Shown: positions 11,820 through 24,700 of the stretch, one piece after another
Numbering within the stretch: the first letter of the stretch is position 1
Layout of the letters: each line of letters starts with the position of its first letter
Origin: Isoetes taiwanensis
Lineage: Eukaryota; Streptophyta; Lycopodiopsida; Isoetales; Isoetaceae
Direction: 5' to 3'
Length of the DNA stretch: 64,000 nt
NCBI GenBank assembly: GCA_021234155.1
Contig: JAJEKV010000011.1
Location: 4,215,069 to 4,279,068 of the forward strand
Notes under the pieces: generated by a model
The model's database searches: none
Seen by the model: the letters and a program-made list of their open reading frames with translations, nothing else
What the model was told of the DNA's origin: nothing
Position numbers and translations under genes: made by a program

Positions 11820-14800
11820 TCATCTAGATATGGCCAAACCACTAATTGCTTCAGAATGATCATGTACATGTCCCGCAATTTCTTCATCTTCAATATAATC
11901 CTCATCATGACCACGAATATGGATTGGCGAATTGAATGGAGATCGAAGCACATAAATTGCTTCTTTATCAACTTCCTCTCTTTGTGAATGTGCCAACGAT
12001 GATTCTAAAGGAACATGTTCATCAGTATCATCCTCAAGCAACTCTTCTCCCAAATATGCACTCTCCTCTTCAATGTTGATACAAATATCTGCCAGTTCTC
12101 GATCTTCTGCTTCATGCAACAATGAGTCATCATCAACATCATTAGCAATACCAATAACACCCTCACCACCACCACCACCACCACCACCAAAATCATCATC
12201 AGCAACAACATTGACATGAATGCCGCCGCCGCCATCAAAAATCATCATCAACCTCAGTATGAATATTATGAGAGAGCTCTTCCACGTTATTTTCATCTAC
12301 GGATAAAGCAATTATGCGTCGAGCCCGTGGTTGACAATGTACGACAATCCACCAGTTTGTGTCATTAGGATTCTCATGGATAAATATCTGCTCAACCTGA
12401 CTTGGAAAGACAAAAGGTTCTTTCATCTCAGGCAATACCTTTGAAGAATCCACTTCTGGAAATCCTGATGGATGAGTCCTAACTGTCTTGCCACGACCTC
12501 TGTATATAACTTTGAACCATCGCGCCTTGAAAACATTTACATGAAAGCTACGATAATCCAACTCAATAATGTCTGTCAGGATTCCCATGTAATTCAGGCT
12601 ACTCTCCAGAAGATTGTGATCCCTGTTGCGAGATTGACTTTTTTGTTCAAATTCTGAGCTGATACCTGAATTAAATGTAACCCTACGCTTATCCACATTG
12701 TTTATGCGAAAATGCTGCCCATATACCCACATTGAAGTATAGAATCGCGCCTAGAACAAAATAATGATGATGAGTAATGTAGTATAAAAAGAATAAAACT
12801 TTGAATCAAAGATTTCTGATACCTTTCTACTACAACCAAGTGCAAGCTCATAATCGTCATCTGGAATAACTTGACCACAATCTTTAGCTTCGTCCATACA
12901 AGCCAATAACCATGCATTATTCATTACATCTGGAATAAATTGTCTTGTTGATCGCTCTGTTGACCTTCTTCGTGCATCCTCCTTAGCAGTTTCATGCAAG
13001 TCCCTCCATGGTTGTAAACTTGCAGTATTATTAAGAACAAATGTGTTTACTGCAAGAAGCATATCATCACTCAGACTTCGTTCTACACCATTACCCTGTA
13101 ATACTTCTGATGTAATTTCCTTGGGTTCTTCTTTCTCCCACAATTTTGGACCATCAGGATGGCAAGAGGTGGTGGCATCGTTTAGATAAAATAGCGTTTC
13201 TTGTATAAGATGACCTTCAGCCATGCAACCTTCTGGTTTTGCCATTTGACGAACAAAATTTTTGAGCACCTTCATGTAGCGCTCTAGAAAAAACATCCAT
13301 CTACTAGGAGCAGGCCCTGCCAACCTTATCTCGTTTGGAATATGTATCAACAGATGTACCTATGTATATAAGCACATTATTTGAACTTATAGTTGATAGA
13401 AGTAACATAATTGCATAAAATTTGTTTAGTAGTACCTGAAGGTCAAAAATACTAGTGGGAAATTCCTTTTCAATGTCACAAAGCAGTATAATCACTTCCT
13501 CCTCTATTTTTGATATCTTAGCCACTTCAATCTCTTTGGAAGAGACCCACCTTGCAAATTTACCCAATCGATATATAATGCTCCTTACCTGTGGAGTCAA
13601 GAAATCCCCTATAACACATGGAAGTATATGCTAGAAAATCCACGACGTATAAGTGCATATGTTAAAATATAATTTTTTCATAAGAAACTAGAGCATATAA
13701 ATCAAAAGTATACCTGAAGAAACTTGTGCCAATCATGGGATTTTAATCCAATGAGACTGCCTTTTTTATTGAATGCCTTTCGCAAAGAGGCTCCATATCC
13801 AGTTGGTGTGCGTACCTTTGATATCCTTTTGTTTACCTCAAAAACTTGTTTTTTCTAGAACCCATGCACCTTGTTTCCATGTGAAGGTTTTCCTGCCTTT
13901 CTTCTCGATCGGCCAATATTTCTTTTTTATTTTTTGCTCTTTCAGATCCATCCTAGCAGCCAATGTTCCTGTTATATGCTGCCAAAGAGAATGTGCGACA
14001 TTTTTGAAGATGTGCATGGGATCAAGTAAATGCACCAACTCCAAGTCACTCCAATAATCCAACCTATAGAATATGGATAACCTCGTCATTCCTGGCGGAA
14101 GATTTGCATTTGCATCTTCATAACTAGTCAAGTAATTCACATTGGGATTCATCTCCTTCCAAGCATCCAACCAATCCTTAGGTGTCCATCTCGTTGGCTT
14201 CGTGGTCTCATCGGGTCCACGTGTAGGATGGCCCTCTGCCAAGTACTTTTCATGTCCAACATATATTTGCTTCTTCCCATTCCATACTTAATACAAGCAA
14301 TAAAAACTAAGTTTTACATACACATACATACCTGGAATAATCAAAGTCAACATGATATGGCCAGGTTTTGTAGCCATCCATGGTGGAATGTTATAATTTA
14401 TAACTGCCATAGGCCACACAGTGTGAGAGGATGACATAGATCCCCATGGGCAAACACCATCAATCCCTAGCCCAAGTCTAACATTGCGGGGTTCCAATGC
14501 AAATATAGGCCACTTTTCCTCTATCTGCTTCCACAAAGCCCCATCTGCAGGGGTTCTCATCTTTCCATCTCTACTACGATGTCGTGCATGATAGTCCATG
14601 AAATCTGCTAGTGTGGGCGATCGGAAAATATGTCGAAGTCGAGGGATTATAGGCATATGACGTAATACCTTTCGTTTCACTTTTGTCTTTCTGCCTTCCT
14701 CGTAGCGTGCTTCCTTACACTTCGGACATGATTGATCATTTGCATAGTCTTTACGAAATAGAATACAATCATTAACACATGCATGCACGATGTTATACTC

Positions 14801-15256
14801 TACTCCAAATGAACGCAATAGCTCCCTAGCCTCCCTCCTAGATTTTGGAAGACAATGCCCATCTGGTAATATTCTATCACGCAAACTATAGAAAAGGCAA
14901 ATAAGCATATAGAAATAAACTTCTAATAATGCTCCGATGACTTGCATTTACATACCTGAAAAGTTCAGAAACACTATTGTTGCTCCAACCAACTTTGTGT
15001 TGGAGATTGAGAATAAGCATGCAAGCAGCAAGGCGAGAAACACGAGCATTTGGAAACAGTGGTGTGCTTGCCTCATTGTGAAGATATGTTGCTTTCTCCC
15101 TGTGCAAGTTATCATCTCTGTTACTTATATTCACACCATCATCACTTTCGCCACCATTGGTTTGTTCATTTATCGGAAAGAAATTTGTGATGGTATCATG
15201 AATCACATCCTCACCCGCGAAAGCACTGTGTGAGCCAGACACTTCATCTGAGGACT
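11820..15256 (-). pseudogene. CACTA TNP2-type transposase, six exons, degenerate
   Basis: The product would cut and rejoin the element ends. Exons inferred from GT/AG borders and homology are 14956-15256, 14332-14885, 13714-14286, 13436-13630, 12823-13359 and 11820-12750. Exons 2-3 carry the Transposase_21 core: LRSFGVEYNIVHACVNDCIL, a CPKC pair, the DGVCPWG segment and LLDPMHIFKNV. The exon at 12823 carries DUF4218 features (LAGPAPSRWMFFLERYMK, KPEGCMAEG). The last exon carries DUF4216 (FKARWFKVIY, WWIVVHCQPRARR) and an acidic tail with a polyglycine run at 12160-12190. Damage includes loss of the middle of the core between exons 2 and 3, a one-base frameshift near 13852 and another near 12237. 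Confidence 0.88.
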
Positions 15257-15480
15257 ACATGGACCAAATAGAATACAATTAGATGTAAATAACAAAACAA
15301 GCAAATATATTAAAAAGATAATTCATAAATGGCAAAGGCAAATAATGGAACATAACCAAGGATTGAAGTTTTAAACAGTACAAAAAATATTTGGTTTACT
15401 ATATATGCACTTACAATAGATAAAAAACTTATTGAACCCTGAATGAAAGCATTGCTCCCTAGAATAAAGCAACTCTATCG
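15257..15480. other. Transposase upstream sequence, no gene seen
   Basis: AT-rich stretch between the first recognisable transposase exon (an acceptor AG precedes 15256) and the LINE 3' end. An earlier transposase exon may have been separated from it by the LINE insertion. Confidence 0.45.
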
Positions 15481-15484
15481 GATC

Positions 15485-16759
15485 AGTCTTGCATGATATT
15501 CAAATTCAATTTATTCATCAAGCCATTTAGGCCCCCAGGCCTCTATGGCAAACAAAATACATAATGTAATGCAACGTAATATAGGCACTCAATCCGAAGC
15601 ACCTGAAATATCAAAACTATCCATAAGATTAAATAAGTTTATAATGTCTGTACGCTCCATCCAAACATCCCTAAGATAAGCACTTAACTTATGTGCAGGT
15701 ATTTCTAGTAGCTCTCTCAAGGTCTAGCTCTGTATATCATATTTGGTTCTAATATTCTCATAAGCTGAACATTCCAGAAACGCGTGCTTCTATGTTTCAA
15801 TTTCAGGGAATATGCATCCTAGGCAAAATCTCTCATTACGAGGTGCTCCATTCCATCTACATGTTTCAACATGTAGGTGATGCGATGATAACCGCAACTG
15901 AGAAATTAACATGCGGTTCTTTCTGTTGATGTTTGCAAGCAAATACTCCTGTTCTTCATATGTGTCCAGCTTGTTTATATCATCAAGATAGAACCTTTTT
16001 TTAACATCTCCGTTTGGTTCAAGCTTCCACATTTCCTTCAGGACACAAGCCTTCACCTCCCCATAAACTTCTTTGTACTTAATTGACTTCGGCCACACAT
16101 CATGTCCAAGCCACTTAGTACTCCATTTTCTCACTTCACAATACCACCCCTTATCCTTGGATTGCTCAAGGGCTAGGCGAGGAAATCTATCCACTTCCAT
16201 TGTGAGAACCCTATTAACAAAAGTTATTGTTCTGCATAGGGCTTCCACTTCTAAGGGTAACATGCCTGTCTCAGCCAACATCATGCAATATGGAGTTTGT
16301 GGCTTTGCACCAAGCTCACTTAATAAAAAATGCTTCTGCACATTCTCAATGCCATTCCAGCATTTTTGGGATAATCCAGGGCCCCATACTGGGCTACCAT
16401 ATAGAATAACTGGTTTCACTTGAACTCCAAAAAGCAATCTTCGTAACTTCCAATGTTCAAAATTATTAAGCCTACATTGATAAATCATACCATAAAAGGC
16501 CCGCAGTCCTCCTGAAGCGCGTTTCTGAGCCGCCCTTGTCCATCTGTAATTACATGTCATATCAATCCCAAGATATTTATATTCTGTCACCTTTTGCAAA
16601 GGAGCACCGCCCACTGTAAATATAGTGAAATCCTTGCCGCCAAACACCATTATTTTTTATTTACTTACATTAATCTGCATTTGCTTAGAGGAACAAAAGG
16701 ACTCAAGCACGTCCAAGTGTCTCTGTAACCCACTTGCATCCCTTGAAATTAATACTATA
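15485..16759 (-). mobile_element. LINE-1: reverse transcriptase C-terminal part and 3' end
   Basis: On the minus strand the LINE resumes after the Helitron-like insertion with GLQRHLDVLESFCSSKQMQI, then an in-frame stop, then MVFGG and the YKYLGIDMT motif of RT thumb/connection regions. It ends with the C-x-C type tail (RNERFCLGC followed out of frame by KHAFLECSAY). The piece matches the RT fragment at 24778-24895, which carries FADDLIL, so the two are halves of one gene split by 8.0 kb. The 3' tail is A/T-rich ('gaataaattgaatttgaata'). Stops and a frameshift show it is dead. Confidence 0.88.
15790..16650 (-). pseudogene. LINE-1 RT C-terminal open frame (286 aa)
   Basis: This open frame starts at MVFGGKDFTIF and includes KYLGIDMTCNYRW, the GVQVKPVILYGSPVWG segment typical of plant LINE polymerases, and ends shortly after the NERFCLGCIFPE zinc-binding start. 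The frame is a truncated remnant, since the catalytic FADD motif lies 8 kb away at 24790-24805. It would act in target-primed reverse transcription in an intact element. Confidence 0.85.
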
Positions 16760-16770
16760 CTAGTCATGGT

Positions 16771-16787
16771 GCCCAGCGTTGCTGGGC
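16771..16787 (-). other. Helitron 3' terminal hairpin
   Basis: GCCCAGC-GTT-GCTGGGC is a perfect 7-bp stem, followed on the minus strand by ACCATGA and CTAG, where the element ends. Confidence 0.75.
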
Positions 16788-18091
16788 ATAAGTTGGGTAT
16801 ATCTAGATGATCAGAGAGAAGAAAAAAACCAGACATACTTGAAATGTATTATAAATGTCAAAGCTGCTTCGTTCTAATATTAACATTGTAATCTTAAGAT
16901 ATGCTTTAATTGAAATGTATTATAAACTTCAGAGCTGCTTCATTCTAATATGGAAATTCATGTATGTTATTTGGTCGGATGCTGGGTACATTAGTTTTCA
17001 TTATATTCTAGTTATTAGGCATTTTCATTATATTCTAGTTAGCATTTTCATTGAAAAAGCAATAGAATAAGACTTTATTTTCCAAAGTAGCTCTTGTTCG
17101 TAGGCTTAAAGTTCTTGTTTCTAGGCTTAAAGTATTTTAGTTTCTTTGAACTCTGCGCCAACCGGGTGCATTCTTTTACATTTAAAAGCAGTGGTTGATG
17201 CTTCCATAAACAATTGGAGGATGATTTACATTAGAAGCAAGCTAAGCTCCCATCAATCCAAGTAAAAATGTTAGTAGGAGGCTATATACATTCCAAAATA
17301 ACTTATCTGTTACTTAAAGCCTATGGTTTCACGCACCAAGGGCATTACAGATTCTCTCGTACACAATGAGAAAAGAATACATGCTTCCATGATACAATGT
17401 TTCTACAACTTGGATGGCAATGTTTAATATCACATCAAATTAACCATGAGCACAACATTATTATGAGCTTGCAATCAGACATTGCATAGGAAGCACCTTG
17501 GAGAATGTATTTGCCAAATCTAAAAGCCTAGAAGCACCATGCACATAGCAAATGAAATGCACTATATCTTGCAGTATCGGCCACTATCATACCGGTGCAT
17601 TATTTGCCAGGGAATAAGCCAGTTCTAAGAACAATACCTTTTGCAAAAACGAACTCATACCATGTTTTAATCTTTAGCACCTTCAACAAACCCTGTTTGA
17701 AATGGGATGGACATAGACTTATATTCAGAAGGATGAAACAATTATCTTGAATTCATACTTGTCTTCGTAGATGTGCAAACTTAGCAAGCTTATATCAAGT
17801 ACCTTTTACTGACAATAGCATCAAGAGCTGCATCAAAAGCATACATGGTAAATGTAGGACAGTGTTAACATTTTATCCCCCACATTAAAGTGCGCTTGTT
17901 GAAATATGATCATATGAGCATTGAGATACAACAAACACACTACTGAGGATTATTCATCTACTTTTTCATACACTCTCCAAATTATATCTTAATAAATACA
18001 CCCAATAACATTAAAAAACATGCTCTAGAGTTCATAATCCAATTGCAATAAATAACTACTTGTTAAAAAATATAGTTAATAATAGAACCAA

Positions 18092-18108
18092 GCCCAGCGT
18101 TGCTGGGC
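18092..18108 (-). other. Internal Helitron-like hairpin
   Basis: The stem and loop are identical to those at 16771 (GCCCAGCGTTGCTGGGC). On the minus strand it is followed by TTGGTTCTAT, so the CTRR end is not preserved. It may be a bypassed or decayed terminator. Confidence 0.55.
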
Positions 18109-18109
18109 T

Positions 18110-18245
18110 AGGTTGGAAACCTGCCATTGAACTTAGTGAATTGCGTCCACATTGTGATCTAATCCTAGGTTGGAAACCTGTCATTGAACTTAGTGAATTG
18201 AGTCCACATTGTGACATTGCATTATCCAAGTGGTTGTGCAAAGTC
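18110..18245. repeat. 62-bp tandem duplication
   Basis: 'ctaggttggaaacctg.cat' plus 'tgaacttagtgaattg' and 'gtccacattgtga' occurs twice in a row, with a third degenerate copy to about 18330. Confidence 0.85.
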
Positions 18246-18439
18246 TAAGGTACTTTGAAAAATGTCAATGAACTTATTGAATTGTATCCGCACACCTTGC
18301 AAACTTATTCAAGTGGTTGTGCATAACCTAGAGTACTTTGTTTGATGAGACAATACTAACTATAATAATGACAAACCTTTCAATATTAGAAGAATAAAAT
18401 GTAAATTCGTTGTCTAATTTCAAGTCCTTTAATAAATTA

Positions 18440-18720
18440 TTGGAAAACATTAGAATTGGGGCAAGATGTGACATGTCCATTTTGAACATTATTTCTTCGT
18501 ATGGAAACATAAGGATTGGGGCAAGATGTGATGTGCGTTTTGCACATCATTTCTTCATCCTTAAATTGTTGCCTTTTTATATATGCAGCATACCGAAAGA
18601 TAGAAATCATGTAGAACAAAAAATTCCTCATGACCGTTATCATTTCTTCATCCTTAAATTGTTGGCCATATTTTATATGCGGCATGCCAAAAGACAGAAA
18701 TCACGTAGAACAATAAATTC
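18440..18720. repeat. Two local tandem duplications
   Basis: 'agaattggggcaagatgtga' recurs at about 18510. The block 'catttcttcatccttaaatt' followed by 'gttg' and a 'catac/catgcc-aaaga-agaaatca' segment recurs with a period of about 98 bp. Confidence 0.8.
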
Positions 18721-21159
18721 CTTAAGGCTGTCATTTATCAACCATCAAAGTAACTACATGAGCATCAGTTATGCACATCTAAAACTTACTGTCACCAATT
18801 TTTTTTAATCTACAATGTGTTTGAGTTTACCAGCAGCTAGTTTACTCGAGCGTTATTGTTTGCTGCTTCAGATTTCAATAACAACTGCTGCTCCATGATC
18901 TCTGAATGCTGCATGCTCATGATTGTGGAAGTGCAGTAGGAAGTTTGAGACATTTGTTCCTAGAAATATAGATGTAAGAGATGTACTCATTCTAACTATC
19001 AGATTGCTTCCAATATCCTTGGGAAAAGCCTAAACATGACATAACTTGGCTGCATCGGCAGACAATTGCCAAAAGCACAAGCATTTCTCCTGCGTTGGAA
19101 AACATCAACGATCCTAACAGTAGCATTCACATAGACGAGCTTTTTGCACAATGTAAAAGGCATAGAGCCTACCATCATATTTCGTATCTTACATATTAAG
19201 TCCACACTGGAGTAAAATCCATGCTAAGACTGTACCCATTTGCCTCTACATAGAACCCTGCATGCAGCGCATATGTTTAAAACACTAAGAAGATGTAAAC
19301 ATTTGGCTTCGTGCCAATTAACCATAAGAAATCTAACCAACATCTGCTATAAACAATTTGCATTCATGTTGGTAAGTGGACTTACAACAACATCCTTCAT
19401 TTCCTGTGGTAACGCAGCATGTTCACCATTCAAATGCTATATTATCTTTCCATTTCTCGCAAGGTAAGGATGCACAAGCGCCTGTTAAGAAGAAAGTTGG
19501 GATTGTGCTTAAATGATTTGGCATTATTCTTAGAATCCCCTGCCAATGCAATAAGAAGCGCCATTGCAAAAAAGGAAGAAAAAAGAAACAAAGTATGCAA
19601 GGTATTCAACAGCCATGATCATGCTTGGATTATTTGCATTTGAAAGGCTATTAACCCGGCATTTTCAAGAATCACGTTGCAACAAAGAAGAATAAAAATA
19701 CTAATGCTAAAGCATCCCCGGACACCTTTTCATTATTTGCCATTCAAAGGCTACTACTAAAAAACTCTACAGATAAACAAAATGCAGAGATAATACCTGG
19801 CCTTTTCAGAATCTTCAATCAAGATGTAGCACTAAGGAAGAATAAGAAGAGAATATATAGATCGTTGCGCGATCAGTTCTTTCATGCAAGTATCTCCGAT
19901 TTAGGTGCTTATGGGAAGTCACCAAATCAAAAACAAAATGATGATCAGTATCAAATAGATACATTGCATGCTCGGTTCCATCTCCTGGAGCATAGGAATA
20001 GAATAGAATAGAATAGAATAGAATAGACTCTAAATATCTTGTCGATTTTCTTACCATTCCATAACTGTATGCAATTCAGTCAGCCAGATGGCAAGTGAGA
20101 CTTGCATGTCACCAACCTGTTCGTTTTCCGTTTAGCTTTGATTAGTGCATCTGTTGGGCCATAAGATATCCCAATGGCAACACTACCAAAATAAACCCCA
20201 GAATAAACCGATTAAAGAACTCCCCATACGATTCTGGCAGCACTTTTTTCTTCTTACCCGAACCCTTTGCACCTGTTCTGGTATGTCCCCATCACAAATT
20301 TCTCGCAATTCTCAACCATTTCTAGATTCCGTCTTGACTGAGAAATCTACCCTTGAGGCTAGATGAATTTTCATTCTCTGCATTCTGATCATTTTTTGAT
20401 TCATCAGGCAAAGAAACGTGAGCAACATCTCTGCTTTTGCAGGGAAAAGTTATAGGTAGCGGACCTCTGCCGGAATAGACCTTCTGCTAGGCATCTGGGC
20501 CAGATTCAGGGTAGAAGTGATGCCACGGTACCCTGTCCAGGTGCTTTGTTCTGCTCCATTGTAGGTCCACAGATCAATCAGAACTCGAAACCATCTGGAA
20601 TCCAATAAAAAAAATTCAAGTCTACCACGAATTGGCATAACGGGCGATTGCAGAGTCGAGTTGCCTTCTCAATTATCAGGACGGAAAAATGGCAATTAAA
20701 CCACAATCCTTCCCACTTGCAAAATAGATACAAAGTGCTCCAAAATGACATGAACCTGCTGAAAATTTTCCCTGCCATAAGATGCCACCAGATGATAAGT
20801 ATCAGATGATGTTCATTCTCAAATATGCCTTCGAAATGTGTTGAAGGATCTTTCCTCTGATACTCCATGCCAGGACCAGCTCCCCATGGAGATCCAGTGC
20901 AAACCATACCCGATCATCAAAATCCTTCAGTGTCCAGAGATGGGGCTTCTGAAAATTTCTATGTGAAAAACAAACGTGGATCTCTACCTCCTAACTTCGG
21001 GCTGTGCGGTTGCTCCTGCTCACGCCGAACTCCTGTATGTCGAACCCTAATCGAGATAGCCACTGATTCAACCACATCAAATCTCAACCATTAAATAAAA
21101 TGATCAAATCTCAGCCGTTGGATCTAGGGCTGGGTCCAACACTTACACTTAGTAACAGT

Positions 21160-21175
21160 GCCCAGCGTTGCGGGC
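21160..21175 (-). other. Second Helitron-like 3' hairpin (degenerate)
   Basis: GCCCAGC-GTT-GCGGGC lacks one base of the stem. On the minus strand it is followed by ACTGTTA and CTAA, which fits CTRR. It probably marks the 3' end of the right-hand element (about 21150-24776). Confidence 0.55.
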
Positions 21176-22009
21176 ATAAGTTAAGAACGTGTAAATGATA
21201 TTCAAAAGAATGATGAGATGCCCTAATGGATTGGTTTTAGCTCATTATTCCTTAATCAATAAACCCAATGATGTTGGGCATAATTTGGTGACTTAAATGC
21301 TGGGAACTTGTAATTGCATTTCTTTGATATAATCAAGAGCTCTTTGGCCTCCTCCAAATTTGGTAGTACCACGATGATGAAAAACCCTATATGTTCCCTT
21401 GGGGTTTATCAATATTTAAACATATTGTCAATAGTAGGTTTCTGAAACTATGTATAGTTTGATATATGCAAATGAAAGTAGTATTAGCCATTGTATGTCT
21501 TCTTAAAAATTTAATGTTATATTGTGTACATTCCTTGACCCAGAAAACTCAGTTACTACCGATCAAACATCTTGTTTTGTGGCAATTTAATTGTCTCATT
21601 TATACCTTTTAAAGCATGCCTTGCAATTAGAATTATTGTTGCATTTCTTGGGTACCACCATATATATGAGTGGCATTTATGCCAAGACTATAAGGAAGTG
21701 CTTAAACACATAGGCTAACTATCTAATTCCAACGATCTTTTTAAGTCTTGATTGCGTTTAGACCAATCATCTTCTTAAGTCTTGATTGTGTTCTAAGATT
21801 CTTGTTCTTGGAGAGGGAATATCACCTAGTATATTGCTTTGATCAAGAGCCAAAGTTAGATGATGAGTTAGGCAATTATATAGAGCATGGGAATTGGATT
21901 CTTCAGGAGCTATAAATTTGCTAGCTAAATGTTTTGCTTTTAAGCACATATGGAATGTGCTAGTTAAATGGTTTGCTTTTAAAGCACATATGGAGTGTGC
22001 TAGAGGCCT

Positions 22010-22105
22010 CGAATTTAGATTGTGCACTAACCAGCAAAAATGCCGCCTTATATTTATGCTTGCCGGATTTTTGAGAAAAGTACCTCTAACTTGCTGGATT
22101 TAACA
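22010..22105. repeat. Dispersed repeat, copy 1
   Basis: 'gcactaaccagcaaaaatgc' and the next 70 bases are nearly identical to 49950-50035. In the second copy this block directly precedes another Helitron-like 3' end. Confidence 0.8.
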
Positions 22106-22644
22106 TTATTTTTATGAAATTCCGACTGAGAATTTGCCTATATCTACTTTAGCAAATCGGATAATTTCAACTTTAATCGGATATTCTAGGGAGGAACCCC
22201 CCTAATTTCGACCATTCTAGCTAAATGGTTTGCTTTTAAAGCACATATGGAGGAGCATCCAGTATCCATGTGTCACATTCTAACTATATAGAGGATTGTA
22301 GCCAACCACTTGTGAAAACAAAATATATGTAACTGTTCAGTGTATTGAAATTATGATTAATCATCCAATCCAATATCTTTTATTGCATATAAACTCCAAA
22401 TAATTAAATTGATCTGTGATAGTCCCTATCAAAATTTCCAACGCATATTTTTTTGCAGAATGTAGAACATATGTCAGTACTATCGTGAGCATATTACATT
22501 GGATTTGAAAACCCACTTCACTTGCAAACCATCTGAAGAATAATCGTAGCATGCATATACCTTCAAAATGCAAATGTTATTGCAACAAAATAGACATGCT
22601 GAGAAGAAACACCAGGTCTAGAAAAGAGGGCCGTGAGTTTTTAT

Positions 22645-22872
22645 GAGCACAAAAAATGTTCTAAATTTAAAGTCCTGTAAAACCATACAGACCCAATTTC
22701 TGGGACCCGCGATCTTTTCATTTCAATCTCTTGATCCATGTGGGCAGTACAGACCCAATGTCTGGGACTTTCAACAAAAATGTTCTAAATTTAAAGTCCT
22801 GTGAAACCATATAGACCCAACTAGGACCCTCGATCTTTTCATCCTAACCTTTTGATCCATGTGGGCAGTTTA
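22645..22872. repeat. About 120-bp tandem duplication
   Basis: 'aaaaatgttctaaatttaaa' through 'gatccatgtgggcagt' occurs twice (22645-22750 and 22773-22872) with small differences. Confidence 0.85.
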
Positions 22873-23365
22873 ATTCCATCATTTCTAAAATCCAAGTCTT
22901 CCAATGTGATTTTCACGTGCAATCTGCAGTAAAAACCCTTATCACGTTGCCTTTCATAGGGCGCTACATAGAAACGGGGAGTTCTAAATGTCATTGCATG
23001 CTAGAAAAATCTGAACAAAAAAAGAGAAAGTAAGTAATCAGTCTCTTAGCTAACTGCAATATCTTATCTATGCATGCAGGTTGCATGCCCCAATAGCTGA
23101 TATCATTCATGTTATTAGATATCATCATTTGCTTGATGTTGTATACCAAGCTCTCTAGCAGACATAAACAGAGACATAAATAAACTGGCATGCATCCTGC
23201 AACAATAGAATATGTTAGGAGATATTTCTGGCTCATTCTGTAAGGAACTGCAGGCTTGTCAAACTTTACTTTTGTTTATTTTAAGATGCAATGGCTTTGA
23301 ATGACGTACATTTGCAGAACCGTCATCCTCATAAGCATCGCTAGCATTTTCCAAATAACAACTCA

Positions 23366-23608
23366 GAAGGACTGCTCGCATTTTTCAACAACTTGAAGTG
23401 CATTCAAGCGGGTATGTTCTGTTGTTTTAAGCGCTACATTATTTCCAGCAGTAAGAGATGGACTGATTTCCTTAAACATCATTGAACATAGGAAATTCTA
23501 TGGTATTATTTGACTTACTATTCCAATTGGTTCTTGATGAATATGGCCTTTAAATGGTCCATCAATTCTTACAGTGGAACCACACATCTCATCAACATAA
23601 CCTGCATA
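23366..23608 (-). pseudogene. Aldehyde dehydrogenase fragment
   Basis: The minus strand encodes YAGYVDEMCGSTVRIDGP..., then HQEPIGIVSQIIP, then after an in-frame stop ...TAGNNVALKTTEHTRLNALQVV. This matches the NAD-binding entrance of class 2-type ALDHs, where the family has EPIG(V)xGQIxPWNFP and GNxxVxKxAExTPL. The Trp of IIPWN is replaced by a stop and the catalytic Cys/Glu region is absent. About 80 of roughly 500 residues remain. It lies in the Helitron-like element next to a PPR fragment, so transduplication is the likely source. Confidence 0.72.
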
Positions 23609-23704
23609 TGACTAACACATGAAGCACATACATGATGTTAGAAATTAGCAAATGGTATGTTGAAGAAAGACCTGGAAATGTGTGCAGTATTTTGATGGAG
23701 CCCG

Positions 23705-24075
23705 GAAGGTCTAATTAAGCAGTAGCCAGGGCACTCCAAAATATCACATCCTTCTCAGGCATTTGCTTGAAAAAATCAAAGCTTTTCCAATATTTCCTTG
23801 TTGAGTACAACATGAGATCATTGTACTCCAAGTGACTTGCAGGCATTAAGTAAAAAAAATTGATAGCTTCTTCCAGGCATCCTTGCTTGCCATAGCCAGC
23901 AATTATGGGATTCTAGGAGACTATATCATGTTTAGACATTTGCTTAAATAGTCCAAGAACCTCCTTGGGGTGCCCTATATCATGTTTAGGCATTCCCGTA
24001 AATAGTCCAAGAACCTCCTTGGGATGCCCTGCTTGTATATAAGTATTGATCATGATATTCCTAGTGTAGAACAAT
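23705..24075 (-). pseudogene. PPR protein gene fragment
   Basis: The minus strand carries plant pentatricopeptide-repeat signatures: AGHPKEVLGLFTGMPKHDI, then KHDIVS (stop) NPIIAGYGKQGCLEEAINFF, and FFKQMPEKDVIFWSALATA. PPR proteins bind organellar RNA. An internal 65-bp tandem duplication (23920-23985 and 23986-24046) repeats the GHPKEVLGLF unit. In-frame stops and a missing start show it is a relic. It shares strand and element with the ALDH fragment. Confidence 0.75.
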
Positions 24076-24700
24076 ACATCATGGATTTACCATGCTTATT
24101 TACAGCCGAAGATAAGAGAGCATATGCAAAAATCAATGTCTCAAATGAATGAATAAAAGCATATATCAATCAGATACATGGTTCAGAATCATTACAATAG
24201 TCATCGTTGCTGTAGAGGCTGTCAAAATCTGTTTTGGAGCTATCGAAATGGCCCAATAGGGCTTGTTTTTGCAGAGATGTCTATTTTTACCTACATACTA
24301 AACTCCACAGAAACCCTCTGCATAACCCAAATCCTTGGGATAAACCTGATCTTAAGACCAAATCCGACCCGATTGATAAAAGAATCAGATATCACAACCA
24401 ATTGGTTGACTCTGAACCTTCAACATATTCATCATTGCTGCCTTTTGAAGAATATAAGGTATCTCCAGCTCCATCGCTTCCTGCATTCAAATAAAGCTCT
24501 TGAGCGAAAAATGAAAGGCTAAGGAAGCTCTTGAGTGCTATGAAAGGAAAAAAATGAAAGAAGAATATACAATAATTAGCCGATCAGAGAGTGAAGGCTA
24601 CCAAGATCAACTGCCATGATCTCCCAAGATTGGAAACTCCCGCACCTCTGCCAAAGAAATCGTAAAGCAAGGAAAAAAGGTAACATCTAGACCGTCCGAT
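24076..24700. other. Helitron 5' region, no gene seen
   Basis: Short frames at 24178-24522 have no recognised motif. The last 80 bases contain the 'accgttggatttaggg' block that is also found near 21110. Confidence 0.5.

Noticed and set aside
12158-12190. (CCA)n run as a separate gene or microsatellite locus
   Set aside because: It encodes the polyglycine stretch in the acidic tail of the CACTA transposase.
16757-16763. TA target duplication, which would suggest a Tc1/mariner-like or other cut-and-paste element
   Set aside because: The ends are not inverted repeats. The TC start, hairpin and CTAG end fit a Helitron better, although a two-base ambiguity at the junction remains.
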